From positions 446,346,219 to 446,410,218 of the forward strand of contig OX422211.1 in assembly GCA_949130495.1 (NCBI GenBank): a stretch of DNA of 64,000 bases, written 5' to 3'. The notes beneath the pieces were generated by a model. It was not told the origin of the DNA and searched no databases. It saw only the letters and a list, made by a program, of their open reading frames with translations. This document shows, piece by piece, positions 10,255 through 19,990 of the stretch; position 1 is the first letter of the stretch; each line of letters opens with the position of its first letter. Made by a program: the position numbers and the translations under genes. Origin of the DNA: Sambucus nigra (lineage: Eukaryota; Streptophyta; Magnoliopsida; Dipsacales; Adoxaceae).

Positions 10255-13200
10255 ATGGCACCTGAGATGCCACCACCACCACTTCCCCCACCGGATGAGG
10301 GGGGAAAACCCAGTTCCAGTCAGCCGCCGCCTCAGTCTGAGATGGCTGATGTGGCGGCAGCCCTAAAGTCTCTGGCAGCAAGCCAACGGATGATGCAGGA
10401 GCAGTTCACAGCTCTGAGCCAGAACATACTGAGACCACCAGGGGTCTCACCTGAGATGATTACTCCGGCAGCAGCCCCAGGACAGCATGAGGCCAGGGGA
10501 CCACCCCAGGCACCACGCAAAGACCTGCCACCCCCTCAGCGGCGTAGGGATGTTGCTGACCCCAGGCCTTTACGCCTGGGGAGGCAAGGAAACCTTTGCC
10601 CTGAAGACAGGTATGACGATCTGGAGGGGGAGGAGGCCCCAATAGAATGCTGGGAACCCTATGAGGTCTCCAACAATACTGTGCGACCCCTCCAGGACAG
10701 TAGAGGGAAGTGTGGGAGACCAAACCCTGATGATCGTCCAAGAGGCTCTGCTTTTGATCGCTTGAGCAGGGGGTCGGCCTTTGAGAGGCTAGGCCCAGTA
10801 AATGACCTGCGAGAACAGTTGTCCAGGCCAAGGAGTGCTGCAAGATCCAGGAGGGAGGCGGCCGATGGCCGACCCCGAGGACGAGATGACGGCCAAAGGG
10901 AAGTGAACAGTCGACACAGGCCTGCTGCAGCAGAACCCTCCGTCCACCTCGGAGAGGCAGCAGGGGATAACATCGGCCAGGCCGACCCTGCGAGGCCCTG
11001 GAATGACTCAATCCAGCGGTTAGAGGATAAGATTGGTGATATATTGAAGAGCCGAGACCCTCTTCAGAGGGGATACACCATAGGCTCACCCTTTGTGGCA
11101 AAGATAGTCAACTTCCCCACGCCGTCAAAGTTCAAGCCACCTATGGTCACCCCAAGGTATGACGGGAGCACCAACCCCGTCCACCACGTGGAGATGTATC
11201 AGTCGGCGGCAGACATATACTCTATCTCAGATGAGATGAGGTGTCGTGCCTTCTCTGGTACCCTGACTGGGGCTGCGCATGTGTGGTACACGTCTCTTCC
11301 AAAAAATTCCATTGAAAACTTTAAGCAGATGGCCGACCTGTTCATCCATAATTTCTGCTTTGGGGTGAGGCCACAGAAGAAGACCACCCACCTGCTCTAT
11401 GTTAAGAAGGGGAAGAATGAGAGTCTGAGGGACTATATAGCCAGATTCAATAAGGAGAAGCTGGAGGTGGAAGACTATGAGGAGAGCATAGCTATGACAG
11501 CCCTGATTGGAGGACTCCAAAAGGGGAAGCTGTTATGGAAGCTTGCTGAAGACCCTCCGAGGACGATGGCCGAGCTGTTGTCAACAGCAGGAAAGGTGAT
11601 GAACGCCGAAGAGGCGATGGCTGCAAAGTATGAGGACGAAAGAGGAGGTGCTAGTGGGAGTAAATACCCCAAGAAGAACAAAGAGGGGAAGAAGAGAACC
11701 ACGGATGATAAGTTCGCGGGGTACACCCCTCTGACGGTCAGCTGTGAACAGATCCTCAATGAGATAAAGAGTGACCGGACGCTGAAGTGGCCTGAGAAGC
11801 TGAGGGCAGCCCCCGGCAAGAGGAATAAGAACCTGTGGTGCGAATTTCACCAAGACCACGGACACGTGACGGATAAATGCTTTGCTCTGAAAGACGAGAT
11901 TGAGAAGATGCTGAAGGAAGGGAAGCTCAGAAAGTACGTCGACAAAGCCGACTTCAAGAGGGGCCGAGGGGACGACCCCAGAAAGAAGCGAGTCGATGCC
12001 TGCAGAGAAGGTCCTCAAAAAAGAGGGGACGACCCCTCTGAGGATGAGGACGACCCTGACCTCCCACCGAAAGACGACCACGGCCCTGTCAAGAGGCTCA
12101 ATATGATCTCCCTCGGAGTGGGAATGATCTCCGGGGGACTTGCAGGAGGAGGGTCTGAGGTCGCCGACAGGAAGGCCCATGTGGCTGAAGCAAAGGCATT
12201 GACGAAGACGGTACACGCAACCTTCCTAGAGGTCAAGTCAAAAAAAAGGAAGAAGGTTGACATGGACACTTTGATAGTGGGATTTTCAAGGATGGACTTC
12301 AAAGGCCTCTTGGCCCCGCATGATGACCCTCTTGTCATCACTACCAGGGTGCACGGGTGCGAAGTGCCGAGGATCCTGGTAGATGGGTGCTCATCCGCAG
12401 ATGTGATGTTTTGGCCATGCTTCAAGGCCTTGGGCCTCAGTCGTGCCAGACTTGTCCCATACCATCATCCATTGATTGGGTTCAGTGGGGAGAAGGTTCA
12501 CCCCCTGGGAATATATGAGGCAGATGTCAGGATGGGGGACGAATGGCCGAGATGGCTCACCAAGAGGGTCAGTTTCTTTATGCTGGATGAGCATGTGTTT
12601 TCGGCATACAACATCATACTGGGACGTGTGACCCTCAAGGGGTTTGAAGCTGTGCCGTCCACAGTCCACCAGATGGTTAAGTTCCCTACCCCTTATGGGG
12701 TGGGGGAAGTCCAGGGAGACCAGACGACAGCGAGAGAATGCTACTACAACTCCGTTGAAGAAAAGGAGGCACACAAGAGGGCTACAACCACTTACAACAT
12801 TGATACCCTAGACCCCATGGACGAGACGAAGCTCAAAAAAGGGGAGGCCGCTGAGGAGGTAGAACCCATCATCCTCGATGAGGATGACCCGGGAAAAACC
12901 GTCCAAGTTGGCAAGTCTCTGAAGCCCCGTATCAAGGAAGACCTCATCAAACTGTTGAGGAGAAGGCGAAGCGTCTTTGCGTGGAGTCATGTAGATATGC
13001 CAGGGATCGACCCTGAAATCATGTGCCACAAACTCAATGTGGTAGAGGGAGTGAAGCCGGTAAAGCAGAGGAGGAGGATTTACTCTAGAGAGAAGTATGA
13101 GGTCATCAGGGATGAGGTTAAAAAATTAGAAGACGCTGAATTTATCAGAGAGGTCATCTACCCTGAGTGGCTGTCCAATGCAGTCATTGTCCCAAAGGCC

Positions 13201-16056
13201 AACGGCAAGTGGAGAATGTGTGTGGACTTCACAGACCTCAACAAGCACTGCCCCAAAGACAGCTTCCCTCTCCCCCGCATTGACCAGATGGTAGACGCTA
13301 CTGCAGGCCACGAGCTCATGAGTTTTATGGATGCCTACTCAGGGTATAACCAGATCTTCATGAACCCTGATGACTCGGAGAGGACTGCCTTCATCACTGA
13401 CAAGGGGACATACTGTTACAGGGTCATGCCCTTTGGCCTAAAAAATGCGGGGGCAACGTACCAGCGCCTCGTAAATAAAATGTTCCAAGACCAAATTGGG
13501 AAGTCTATGGAGGTTTACGTAGATGACATGCTGACTAAAAGTCTGAAGGCCGAGGACCATGTGGCAGACCTGGAAAGGACCTTTAATACAATGGACAAAT
13601 ACAAAATGAAGCTCAATCCGGCCAAGTGTGTCTTCAGGGTCGGAGCGGGGAAGTTCTTGGGGTTCATTGTCAATCAAAGAGGCATCGAGGCCAATCCCGA
13701 AAAGATAAAGGCCCTTATTGAGATGAAGACCCCCAAGTCCATTAAAGACGTTCAGAGGCTCACAGGGAGAGTGGCTGCCTTGAACAGATTTGTGTCAAGG
13801 GCTACAGACAGGTGTCTACCATTCTTCAAGATCCTCAGGAAGGCCTTCGAATGGAGCGAAGAGTGTGATGAGGCTTTCAAGGAGCTAAAATCATACTTAG
13901 GGTCTCCCTTGCTGCTGTCACGACCCGTGCAGGGTGAACGACTTTACGTGTACCTTACTGTCTCAGAGTCCGCTATCAGTGCAGCAATCGTAAGAGACGA
14001 AGATGGGATACAGAAGCCCGTATATTTCAACAGCAAGGCACTCCAGGGGGCAGAGCAGAGATACCCGAGGATGGAGAAGTTGGCCTATGCCTTGATCCAT
14101 GCCTCAAGGAAGATGAAACCGTACTTCCAGTCCCATACTATGGTCATCCTTACTGACTCTCCTCTTAGGCAGGTCCTACACAAGCCTGAAAAATCAGGAA
14201 GGCTAATGACCTGGGCTATAGAGCTGGGGGAGTTTGACATTGTGTATCAGCCTAAGACAGCCATTAAGGGGCAGGCCTTGGCAGACTTCGTGGCTGAGTT
14301 CACCTGGGAAGATGATGAGGCCGAGGGTGAGACCCTCGGGAAGGCAGATACAGAAGACAGACCCGCAGACACACCCGCAGATATGGTTGAGACGAGCACC
14401 GCTAGAAGGAAAGTGACTGAAAACGAAGAGGGAAGATACATCTTTAGACAGGGATCCCTCTCTGAGGGAAATTTTTCTGAAGGAAAGACTCCGTGGAGCC
14501 TCTTCGTTGACGGGTCCTCCTGTGATAGCGGAAGTGGTGCTGGACTGATACTATCAGCACCCGATGGCACAGACGTCGAATACGCCCTGAGGTTCAACTT
14601 CAAAGCCTCCAACAATGAGGCTGAATATGAGGCCTTAGTAGCAGGCCTCTCCTTGGCCAAGTCTCTTAGTGTCGGCCAGATTTTGGTCCATAGTGATTCA
14701 AGGCTAGTCGTAAATCAGATACTAGGAGCCTACGAGGCTAAGGACGAAAGGATGGCTAGGTACCTCGAGAAGGTGAGATCATTACTGAAGGGCTTCAGAG
14801 AAGTGAAATTAAGGAGGGTACCTAGGCTTGATAATGGCCGCGCTGATGCCCTTGCTAGGCTGGCCTCGGCAACAAGAACAGACATCAGGAGGACGGTCCC
14901 AGTGGAAATTTTGTTTCAGCCAGCTATCGAAGACGTCGAGGGAACACTTGGCATTTGCATGAATGTTTCTCAAGAACCGTCATGGATGGATCCTCTGATC
15001 AGATACATTAAAGGGGGAGAGATGCCAGAAGCAAGCCAAGAAAGGAAGAAGCTGAGATACAGGGCTGCTAAGTTCACTGTCATCAGAGACATGCTGTACA
15101 AAAAGGGGTTCCTACTCCCCTTACTTAGGTGTGTGCATCCCTCAGAAGTCCCTTCCATTCTGCAAGATGTGCATGAAGGGTCGTGCTCAAGCCACATTGG
15201 GGGTAGGTCCTTAGCGAAGAGGGTGATCACCCAAGGCTACTGGTGGCCGACCTTAGGGAAAGATGCTGCCGCATATGTTAAAAAGTGTGATAAATGCCAA
15301 AGATTTGCTACCATCCCTCACCAACCTCATCAGCCCCTCACCTCCATTACATCCCCATGGCCATTTGCAGTATGGGGGATTGACCTGGTAGGACCCTTAC
15401 CGAGGGCAGTCAATAACTATCGGTTCCTCATCGTAGCAATTGACTACTTTTCAAAGTGGGTAGAGGCCGAACCGATGGTCACGATTACAGAGCAGAAGAC
15501 CTTCCAGTTCATCTGGAAGAATGTGATATGCAGATATGGTATACCCAACACCCTCATCTCGGATAACGGGACCCAGTTCAAGAATGCCTCTCTGCAGAAG
15601 TACTGTGAGAGGGTAGGCATCAAACAATTTTTCTCCACCCCAGGCCGACCTCAGGCCAATGGGCAAACCGAAGTTACGAATAGGACAATCCTAGATGGGA
15701 TTAAGAAGAGGCTTGAGGAGGCAAAAGGAAGATGGATCGAGGAGTTATATGCAGTGTTGTGGGCATACAGGACGACAGTAAGGACCTCCACTGGGGAGAC
15801 CCCATTCATGTTAGCTTATGGATCAGAAGCAGTCATCCCCACCGAAGTCGAGTTTCCCACTCATAGGGTCCAAGTGTATAACCCCCAGGGAAATACAGAA
15901 GAGAGGAGACTTGACCTGGACTTGATTGAGGAAAGAAGGGAGGATGCTGAGATGAGGCAGGCTTCCTACCAACAGAGGACCGCAAGGTTCTACAATCAGA
16001 GGGTGAAACATAGGCCCATCGCAGTGGGGGACTTGGTCCTCAAGAAGACTTGGTAA
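10255..16056 (+). CDS. Gag-pol polyprotein of element A (Tat lineage, 1933 residues)
   Basis: One open frame encodes capsid and all enzymes. A Pro-rich, disordered N-terminus runs to about residue 280, then a Retrotrans_gag domain (about 300-440) and a C/H motif 'CEFHQDHGHVTDKC' near 528. The aspartic protease site is at 710, reading D-G-C-S-S. The reverse transcriptase has YVDD at 1088-1091. A first RNase H of the gypsy type spans about 1246-1350. A second RNase H carries 'FVDGSS' (Asp 1419), 'NNEAEYEA', 'HSDSR' and 'NGRADALA'. The integrase has a zinc finger starting at His 1640 and a catalytic triad D1710, D1770, E1806 with the expected 35-residue spacing. Two RNase H domains mark the Tat lineage. 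The ATG at 10255 is the first in frame after the leader. A TAA at 16054-16056 ends the frame 48 codons before the apparent original stop. Confidence 0.95.
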   Translation: MAPEMPPPPLPPPDEGGKPSSSQPPPQSEMADVAAALKSLAASQRMMQEQFTALSQNILRPPGVSPEMITPAAAPGQHEARGPPQAPRKDLPPPQRRRDVADPRPLRLGRQGNLCPEDRYDDLEGEEAPIECWEPYEVSNNTVRPLQDSRGKCGRPNPDDRPRGSAFDRLSRGSAFERLGPVNDLREQLSRPRSAARSRREAADGRPRGRDDGQREVNSRHRPAAAEPSVHLGEAAGDNIGQADPARPWNDSIQRLEDKIGDILKSRDPLQRGYTIGSPFVAKIVNFPTPSKFKPPMVTPRYDGSTNPVHHVEMYQSAADIYSISDEMRCRAFSGTLTGAAHVWYTSLPKNSIENFKQMADLFIHNFCFGVRPQKKTTHLLYVKKGKNESLRDYIARFNKEKLEVEDYEESIAMTALIGGLQKGKLLWKLAEDPPRTMAELLSTAGKVMNAEEAMAAKYEDERGGASGSKYPKKNKEGKKRTTDDKFAGYTPLTVSCEQILNEIKSDRTLKWPEKLRAAPGKRNKNLWCEFHQDHGHVTDKCFALKDEIEKMLKEGKLRKYVDKADFKRGRGDDPRKKRVDACREGPQKRGDDPSEDEDDPDLPPKDDHGPVKRLNMISLGVGMISGGLAGGGSEVADRKAHVAEAKALTKTVHATFLEVKSKKRKKVDMDTLIVGFSRMDFKGLLAPHDDPLVITTRVHGCEVPRILVDGCSSADVMFWPCFKALGLSRARLVPYHHPLIGFSGEKVHPLGIYEADVRMGDEWPRWLTKRVSFFMLDEHVFSAYNIILGRVTLKGFEAVPSTVHQMVKFPTPYGVGEVQGDQTTARECYYNSVEEKEAHKRATTTYNIDTLDPMDETKLKKGEAAEEVEPIILDEDDPGKTVQVGKSLKPRIKEDLIKLLRRRRSVFAWSHVDMPGIDPEIMCHKLNVVEGVKPVKQRRRIYSREKYEVIRDEVKKLEDAEFIREVIYPEWLSNAVIVPKANGKWRMCVDFTDLNKHCPKDSFPLPRIDQMVDATAGHELMSFMDAYSGYNQIFMNPDDSERTAFITDKGTYCYRVMPFGLKNAGATYQRLVNKMFQDQIGKSMEVYVDDMLTKSLKAEDHVADLERTFNTMDKYKMKLNPAKCVFRVGAGKFLGFIVNQRGIEANPEKIKALIEMKTPKSIKDVQRLTGRVAALNRFVSRATDRCLPFFKILRKAFEWSEECDEAFKELKSYLGSPLLLSRPVQGERLYVYLTVSESAISAAIVRDEDGIQKPVYFNSKALQGAEQRYPRMEKLAYALIHASRKMKPYFQSHTMVILTDSPLRQVLHKPEKSGRLMTWAIELGEFDIVYQPKTAIKGQALADFVAEFTWEDDEAEGETLGKADTEDRPADTPADMVETSTARRKVTENEEGRYIFRQGSLSEGNFSEGKTPWSLFVDGSSCDSGSGAGLILSAPDGTDVEYALRFNFKASNNEAEYEALVAGLSLAKSLSVGQILVHSDSRLVVNQILGAYEAKDERMARYLEKVRSLLKGFREVKLRRVPRLDNGRADALARLASATRTDIRRTVPVEILFQPAIEDVEGTLGICMNVSQEPSWMDPLIRYIKGGEMPEASQERKKLRYRAAKFTVIRDMLYKKGFLLPLLRCVHPSEVPSILQDVHEGSCSSHIGGRSLAKRVITQGYWWPTLGKDAAAYVKKCDKCQRFATIPHQPHQPLTSITSPWPFAVWGIDLVGPLPRAVNNYRFLIVAIDYFSKWVEAEPMVTITEQKTFQFIWKNVICRYGIPNTLISDNGTQFKNASLQKYCERVGIKQFFSTPGRPQANGQTEVTNRTILDGIKKRLEEAKGRWIEELYAVLWAYRTTVRTSTGETPFMLAYGSEAVIPTEVEFPTHRVQVYNPQGNTEERRLDLDLIEERREDAEMRQASYQQRTARFYNQRVKHRPIAVGDLVLKKTW

Positions 16057-16203
16057 AAGCCCAACAAGCTTCACCCTAATTGGCATGGCCCATATAGGGT
16101 CATCGATGAAGTCATCCCTGGGACCTACAGGCTAGAAAACCTGGAGGGGGAACCTTTCTCAAACCCCTGGAATGCAGATCATTTGAAAAAATACTACCAG
16201 TAG
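16057..16203 (+). pseudogene. Last 48 codons of element A pol beyond a premature stop
   Basis: In the same frame as gag-pol, the sequence after TAA continues as a good integrase C-terminal tail, including 'NWHGPYRVIDEV' and 'NPWNADHLKKYYQ' followed by TAG (16201-16203). Element F has the matching tail ('NWHGPYRVTEV', 'NAWNAKHLCKYYQ'). The TAA therefore most likely arose by one C-to-T change in a CAA codon. Confidence 0.85.
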
Positions 16204-16330
16204 TGTTGTAAGGTCTTGATAAGCCATAGTTGTAATAAGCATTGTTTCGACGGAACACATTGAAGATTAATGAGAAGTATCAGTGTTTCCCTCATCCAGT
16301 GGTTATCAGTTCTAGTATACATGCAAAGAA

Positions 16331-17318
16331 GTTGAACCCTCGGCCATAATGAGGACCAGTGGAGGGGACGACCCCACCATTGCCCCAAAGAAAGACGAGG
16401 GTAGACTTTGTTAAAATCCATTAATTTGGTAAGTTGAACCCTCGGCTATAATGGGGACCAGTGGAGGGGACGACCCCACCACTGTCCTCAAGAAAGACGA
16501 GGGTAGACTTTAATTAAAAATCATTAAATTGGTTGGTTAAACCCTCGGCTATAATGAGGACCAGTGGAGGGGACGACCCCTCCACTGCCCTCAAGAAAGA
16601 CGAGGGTAGACTTCATATATACCATTAAATTGGTTAGTTGAACCCTCGGCTATAATGGGGACCAGTGGAGGGGACGACCCCACCACTGTCCTCAAAAAAG
16701 ACGAGGGTAGACTTTGTTAAAAACCATTAATTTGGTAAGTTGAACCCTCGGCTATAATGGGGACCAGTGGAGGGGACGACCCCACCACTGTCCTCAAGAA
16801 AGACGAGGGTAGACTTCATATATACCATTAAATTGGTTAGTTGAACCCTCGGCTATAACGAGGACCAGTGGAGGGGACGACCCCTCCACTGTCCTCAGGA
16901 AAGACGAGGGTAGACTACATAAATACCATTAATTTGGTAAGTTGAACCCTCGGCTATAACGAGGACCAGTGGAGGGGACGACCCCTCCACTGTCCTCAGG
17001 ATAGACGAGGGTAGACTTCATATATACCATTAAATTGGTTAGTTGAACCCTCGGCTATAACGAGGACCAATGGAGGGGACGACCCCTCCACTGTCCTCAG
17101 GAAAGACGAGGGTAGACTACATAAATACCATTAATTTAGTAAGTTGAACCCTCGGCTATAATGAGGACCAGTGGAGGGGACGACCCCTCCACTGTTCTCA
17201 AGAAAGACGAGGGTAGACTTCGTTAAAAATCATTAATTTGATTATTTGAACCCTCGGCTATAATGAGGCCTGATGAGGGGACGACCCCACATTGGTCCTC
17301 AAAAAGACGAGGGAAGGG
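16331..17318. repeat. Ten tandem hairpin-forming repeats of about 100 bp
   Basis: Ten units start at about 16331, 16433, 16536, 16634, 16738, 16839, 16939, 17040, 17143 and 17245. Each runs ACCCTCG, about 8 bases, GAGGACCAGTGGAGGGG, ACGA, CCCCTCCACTGTCCTC, about 8 bases, CGAGGGT, and then an A/T spacer ('ccattaatttggtaagttg'). The inner arms pair over 16 bp with one bulged C and a 4-base loop. The outer 7-bp arms pair across a symmetric 8/8 internal loop. The array lies between the pol stop and the 3' end of the minus-strand gene. Tandem repeats in this zone are known in Tat elements as a source of satellites. The regular hairpin is directly visible. Confidence 0.95.
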
Positions 17319-17510
17319 TTAGTACCATCATCATCAACGAAGAAGCAAATTAGAAAGGAACAAACCATAACAGAATTAAATATGGAAGACAGCAGTTATG
17401 GGAGACAGTTGTGAAAAGAAGAGACGATGGTATTAATATAAAGTATCAAGTGTTTTACAATACATAGAACAAAAATACAAAAACAAGGGTATGGGCTACA
17501 GGCAGCCACC
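17319..17510. other. Spacer between hairpin array and minus-strand gene
   Basis: Nothing coding is seen. For the minus-strand gene this is the 3' flank and probably holds its polyadenylation region. Minus-strand T-rich and 'tgtattgtaaaac' stretches are present near 17450-17470. Confidence 0.4.
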
Positions 17511-18573
17511 CTATGGGACGACATCAGAGGGCAGAGCCTCAACATCAATGGGAATGGTCTCCTCTGTTACCAGCACCGGATGATCTTCAGATGTACCGAC
17601 CCCTTCGAGCTGGACTTGGGACTCCACCTGGTTGAGGGCCTCGGTAATTAGGGGATCGTCCAATTGAACACCCTCCAGTGATGGGCGAACAGAGGAAACC
17701 ACATCGCCAAATTTCAAGACGACCCATCGGCAGGCCGTCCTAATCCCCCTTTCAAGATATTCAAGGCCGAAGCCTTGAAATTCATCTGAAGTCTTGTATG
17801 CCTCCACAGCATCAGCCTCAGCTTTCTTGATGGCTGCTTCCAGATCAGTCTTATGCTGGGCCTCCAGGTTGATCAGAGCCTCGTCCTTGTCCTTGATCAA
17901 CAAGTCCTTGTCCTTGATCAACAAGTCCTTAGCCTGCAGATCGGCGTCATGTTGCTTCATCAGCTCATCAAGGACTCTAGCGTGCTCAGTCCTTGTGCTC
18001 TCCAGCTCGGCCCTGGCAGTGTCCAACTCTGTCCGTAGGTCAGCCTCTTGTTGAATGGCCCTCTCAGCTTCATGGAATTTCTGTTGGTTATCAGCCATCC
18101 ACTTGGTGGCTGAGGTGAGGGCACAGACGGACTGCAAGAAAAAATGAACAAATGTCAATAGGGGCCGAGGGAACAGTTAATGAAAGAATGAAATTAAAGG
18201 TCAAGACCAATACCTGAGCAAGGGAGTGCAGATCGAAGTCGTACACTTTAGCTGGAGGCATCTTTGCCAAGAACTCGAAGTCAGAGGCCGATGGTGCAGA
18301 GAACATCGAGGCCTTGGCCGCCCTCAAGTTGGCAATAAGGGATGAGGGGTCGGCCCTCAGATGGGACAGATTCTGAGACCAGAAGGCCCCCATGCTCGAC
18401 GAAGAGGTCGTACCCTCAGAGGCTTCGACCCTTGCCCTCGTCCTTGGATCAGGCCAATTAGGGTCGGCCCCTCGTCTCCTCTCTTCCTCTTCCTCTATTC
18501 GTCGGATCTCGACAAAGAGTTTTTCTCTCAAGGGTGGGAATTCAGACACTAAGTTGTAAAGCCTCCTAAGCAT
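17511..18573 (-). CDS. Spliced antisense gene of element A, coiled-coil C-terminal part
   Basis: Minus-strand gene inside the retrotransposon. One exon (18573-18214) encodes 'LREKLFVEIRRIEEEEERR' and a Ser/Ala-rich stretch ending 'DFDLHSLAQ'. A phase-0 intron follows. The second exon (18131-17511) encodes a long Glu/Lys/Asp-rich coiled coil with a 7-residue repeat 'LLIKDKD' in tandem, then 'YLERGIRTACRWV' and an acidic tail, ending at TAG 17511-17513. Plant Tat-lineage antisense ORFs ('putative gypsy-type transposon' proteins) have this coiled-coil half after an N-terminal PF04195 domain. I do not see that N-terminal domain here, so this copy may be truncated, or its first coding exon may be lost in favour of 5' leader sequence. 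It is an alternative start at 18573, since an acceptor-like TAG just upstream hints at another exon. No internal stops. Confidence 0.75.
18132..18213 (-). other. 82-nt intron of the element A antisense gene
   Basis: Read on the minus strand it begins GTATTGG and ends TTTTTTCTTGCAG with a T-rich 3' part. Both flanking exons stay in frame across it (phase 0), whereas reading through it loses the coiled-coil frame. Confidence 0.8.
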
Positions 18574-18965
18574 TAAAGGGAAGACTCTACACTTGGAGAA
18601 ATTACACTACACTTGACTAATTTAGCTACAAACAAGTGGGGAGTTGACCAGGTTTGACTTTTGGATTGAACAAAGAACTTAAAGGTTTTCGTCAAGAACG
18701 ATCCAAGAACCAGTTACCGGAGAAGACACCGGAAAAAGCTAAGGGGAACTCGAAGCTGATGTAACCCTATGACCCTAAAAAATATACAGAAATGAAGACA
18801 AAAGAAGGCACGGGGAGAAAAAGGTTACCTGATGACGAGAGAACAAGAGCGCAGTGAGGCCTGAAAGATTGAAGGCTGCAAATGGCGACTGGTTCTAGAG
18901 AGAGAAAATGGTTAGGCGCGAAGAAGAAGAAGTTGGAAAGAGAGTTTAAAAATTGCTTATATACA
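18574..18965 (-). promoter_or_regulatory. Promoter and 5' leader of the element A antisense gene
   Basis: On the minus strand TATATAAG (about 18950-18957) is followed by a C/T-rich leader ('actctctttccaacttctt') and then a possible leader intron beginning 'cag|gtaacc' near 18828. This looks like an ordinary plant RNA polymerase II promoter pointing away from the 3' LTR toward the hairpin array. Confidence 0.55.
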
Positions 18966-19156
18966 TTGGTAATGAGTGGACCCATTTACCAAAGAAAGAT
19001 ATAATTAGGGCACAAGGCCCCAAGCGTACTACGCAGCCGCCCTGCCTTGGAAACTGGAACAGCAATAAGTATCTGCACAGGTGTCACTCACCTAACTGAT
19101 CACACGTGTCTCGAATTCAGCAAATATCCCTCAGCCATCTCAATGACACCTATGGC
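18966..19156. other. Spacer between antisense promoter and polypurine tract
   Basis: No gene seen. It includes 'cacacgtgtc' at about 19099, another CACGTG core, which could serve the minus-strand promoter. Confidence 0.35.
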
Positions 19157-19174
19157 TAAGGGCTGGGGGGTGAT
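19157..19174 (+). other. Element A polypurine tract
   Basis: AAGGGCTGGGGGGTGAT lies directly before the 3' LTR start TGATATACCC at 19175, as expected for plus-strand priming. Confidence 0.8.
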
Positions 19175-19985
19175 TGATATACCCGTTTATACCCTCAGCC
19201 TGGATGAGGATTACCTCCAATACGGACGACCCTACGAGGGGCCGACCCTTCACCAGGCCCCAGCTGGCCACCACCAGGCCCAGCCGACCCTACGAGGGGC
19301 CGACCCTCCACCAGGCTCTAGCCGACCCTACGAGGGGCCGACCCTTCCCCAGGCTCCGGACGACCCTACGATGGTACGACAGTACGAGGCCAGAATCAAG
19401 CCAGGCTCCCCACCGGAAGAAACTCTGCCCTCGGACTCGGCTCATAGGCCGAGGGTGACATCATGACAGCGCGTGGTCCGGGACACGCGTGGAACAGTGC
19501 GCGTCAGGCTCATATGACACGTGGCAGACCGTTATAACCGAATCACACCCTCACGTGAGGGAATATTATGTCATCATTTGGCATCTACAGGTGTCAACAG
19601 GGGATTGGTTAGATCACCATTCACATGCACCATGCTTACTTGGGGGGTACACTACACCCCCCAAGACCTATATATACTTGTCACCTACAACCCTACAGGG
19701 GATCGATCCATGAACAGTAGTCCTAGCTAAAACTCTGCTTATACACACGCAGTAGAGAGAGAGAGGGTTATGTGCATTGTATTCAAGGCCATTAGTGCCC
19801 ATACTTAGTGGATCACACACTCACAGTGGATGTAGGCCAAATTGGCTGAACCACTATACATCATTGTCTAATTTCCTCTTATACTCATCCCCTTCTATAT
19901 ACTTATACATCTCTATGGCTGCCATGGCTGCTGCTGCTTGAGCTCACTATCACTTATCCGGTGGTGCTAAATCTTAGCATCATCA
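19175..19985 (+). mobile_element. Element A 3' LTR (811 bp)
   Basis: Near-identical to the 5' LTR and followed by the ATTAA duplication. Three rather than four U3 tandem units. A GA microsatellite in U5 is two bases shorter. Confidence 0.95.
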
Positions 19986-19990
19986 ATTAA

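Larger units (their letters stand above)
9224..19985 (+). mobile_element. Element A: young, nearly complete Tat-lineage LTR retrotransposon
   Basis: An element of 10762 bp flanked by ATTAA (9219-9223 and 19986-19990), inserted in the 5' LTR of element B. The LTRs begin TGATATACCC and end CATCATCA. Layout: LTR, primer site, 183-bp leader, one gag-pol frame, ten hairpin repeats, minus-strand spliced gene, polypurine tract, LTR. The LTRs differ by about 11 substitutions in about 810 aligned bases plus two length differences. With commonly used plant substitution rates that means an insertion well under one million years old (inference). The protease change and the early stop near the end of pol suggest it may not be autonomous. 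Confidence 0.95.

Noticed and set aside
10460..11101. 213-codon minus-strand frame opposite element A gag, and others at 11581-12216 and 14247-14660
   Set aside because: They mirror the GC-biased coding strand of gag-pol. They have no domain, no promoter and no counterpart in element F.
16331..17318. CRISPR-like array
   Set aside because: Spacing is regular, but spacers are themselves repeated and the whole unit is tandemly duplicated. The surroundings are a plant retrotransposon.
17794..18054. Plus-strand Ser/Leu-rich frame
   Set aside because: It is the complement of the coiled-coil exon of the antisense gene.
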